Of a stretch of DNA of 64,000 nt, positions 63,805 to 64,000 are shown one piece after another. Numbering within the stretch: the first letter of the stretch is position 1; each line of letters begins with the position of its first letter. The translations under genes and the position numbers were made by a program. A model generated the notes under the pieces. It made no database searches and was not told the origin of the DNA. It saw only the letters and a list, made by a program, of their open reading frames with translations. Source of the stretch: Tetradesmus obliquus (Eukaryota > Chlorophyta > Chlorophyceae > Sphaeropleales > Scenedesmaceae); contig CP126202.1 in NCBI GenBank assembly GCA_030272155.1, forward strand, positions 930,001 to 994,000, read 5' to 3'.

Positions 63805-63875
63805 ACAAGGCGGCTGATTGTACCCATGGCGGTGGATGAGAGGTTCGTGAAGCCCTCATTTATCACCCGGTGCAA
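63805..63875 (-). repeat. Acceptor-side partial copy of kinase activation-loop exon
   Basis: RVINEGFTNLSSTAMGTIS, compare the intact RVINEGFTHLSTTAMGTVS starting at 63748; it diverges before the APE motif. Confidence 0.9.
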
Positions 63876-64000
63876 TTGGAAATAGCAGCAGCAGCACATG
63901 GGTCAGCTAGCATGTCGCGTAAAAACAAGCCGACTATGTGCATGGCGTGGTGAATGATTCAAGGGAGGATGCACAGGTTGATTGCTTTGCCATGTTTGAA

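Overview
This window is nuclear DNA from a eukaryote, most likely a chlorophycean green alga of the Sphaeropleales (Scenedesmus/Tetradesmus type). The evidence is GC-rich, intron-dense genes with GT..AG introns, long Ala/Gln/Ser tracts encoded by CAG/CTG runs, RWP-RK transcription factors, a plant-type SOS1 Na+/H+ antiporter, and candidate TGTAA poly(A) signals. The lineage is inferred from style, not from a marker gene.

Layout, left to right. (1) 1-5.8 kb, minus: an RWP-RK transcription factor gene running off the left edge. (2) 6.9-9.6 kb, minus: POLD3, the third subunit of DNA polymerase delta. (3) 10.4-11.8 kb, minus: a BTB/POZ-like gene with a nonsense codon and a frameshift. (4) 12.2-18.8 kb, minus: a GT14 (core-2/I-branching type) glycosyltransferase, 7 exons, 965 aa. 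(5) 19.3-24.4 kb, minus: a neuferricin-like (CYB5D2) cytochrome-b5-fold protein, 9 exons, 350 aa. (6) 25.2-47.0 kb, plus: a giant SOS1-like Na+/H+ exchanger with about 29 exons and 1752 aa, divergent from (5). (7) 48.5-55.4 kb, plus: a second RWP-RK gene, 1400 aa, clearly paralogous to (1) and in opposite orientation. (8) 55.8-63 kb: gene-poor, with a MITE-like element, a 188-bp satellite and local duplications. (9) 63.0-63.7 kb, minus: the 3' end of a protein kinase gene running off the right edge.

I rebuilt exon chains by matching splice phases and family motifs. In the POLD3, GT14, CYB5D2, SOS1 and right-hand RWP-RK models every junction keeps frame, which is strong internal support. First exons are the least certain parts.

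The most unusual property is architectural. Many exons are accompanied by tandem, partial, decaying copies of themselves inside the flanking introns. Copies upstream of an exon carry the acceptor plus the exon's head. Copies downstream carry the exon's tail plus the donor. This 'splice-junction stutter' recurs in at least five unrelated genes on both strands, and makes most of the intron sequence. A second shared feature is that introns often end in a (CTG)n run fused to the CAG acceptor, in place of an ordinary polypyrimidine tract. The genes share no obvious pathway; the window reads as ordinary housekeeping and regulatory genes in a genome with very active local duplication.
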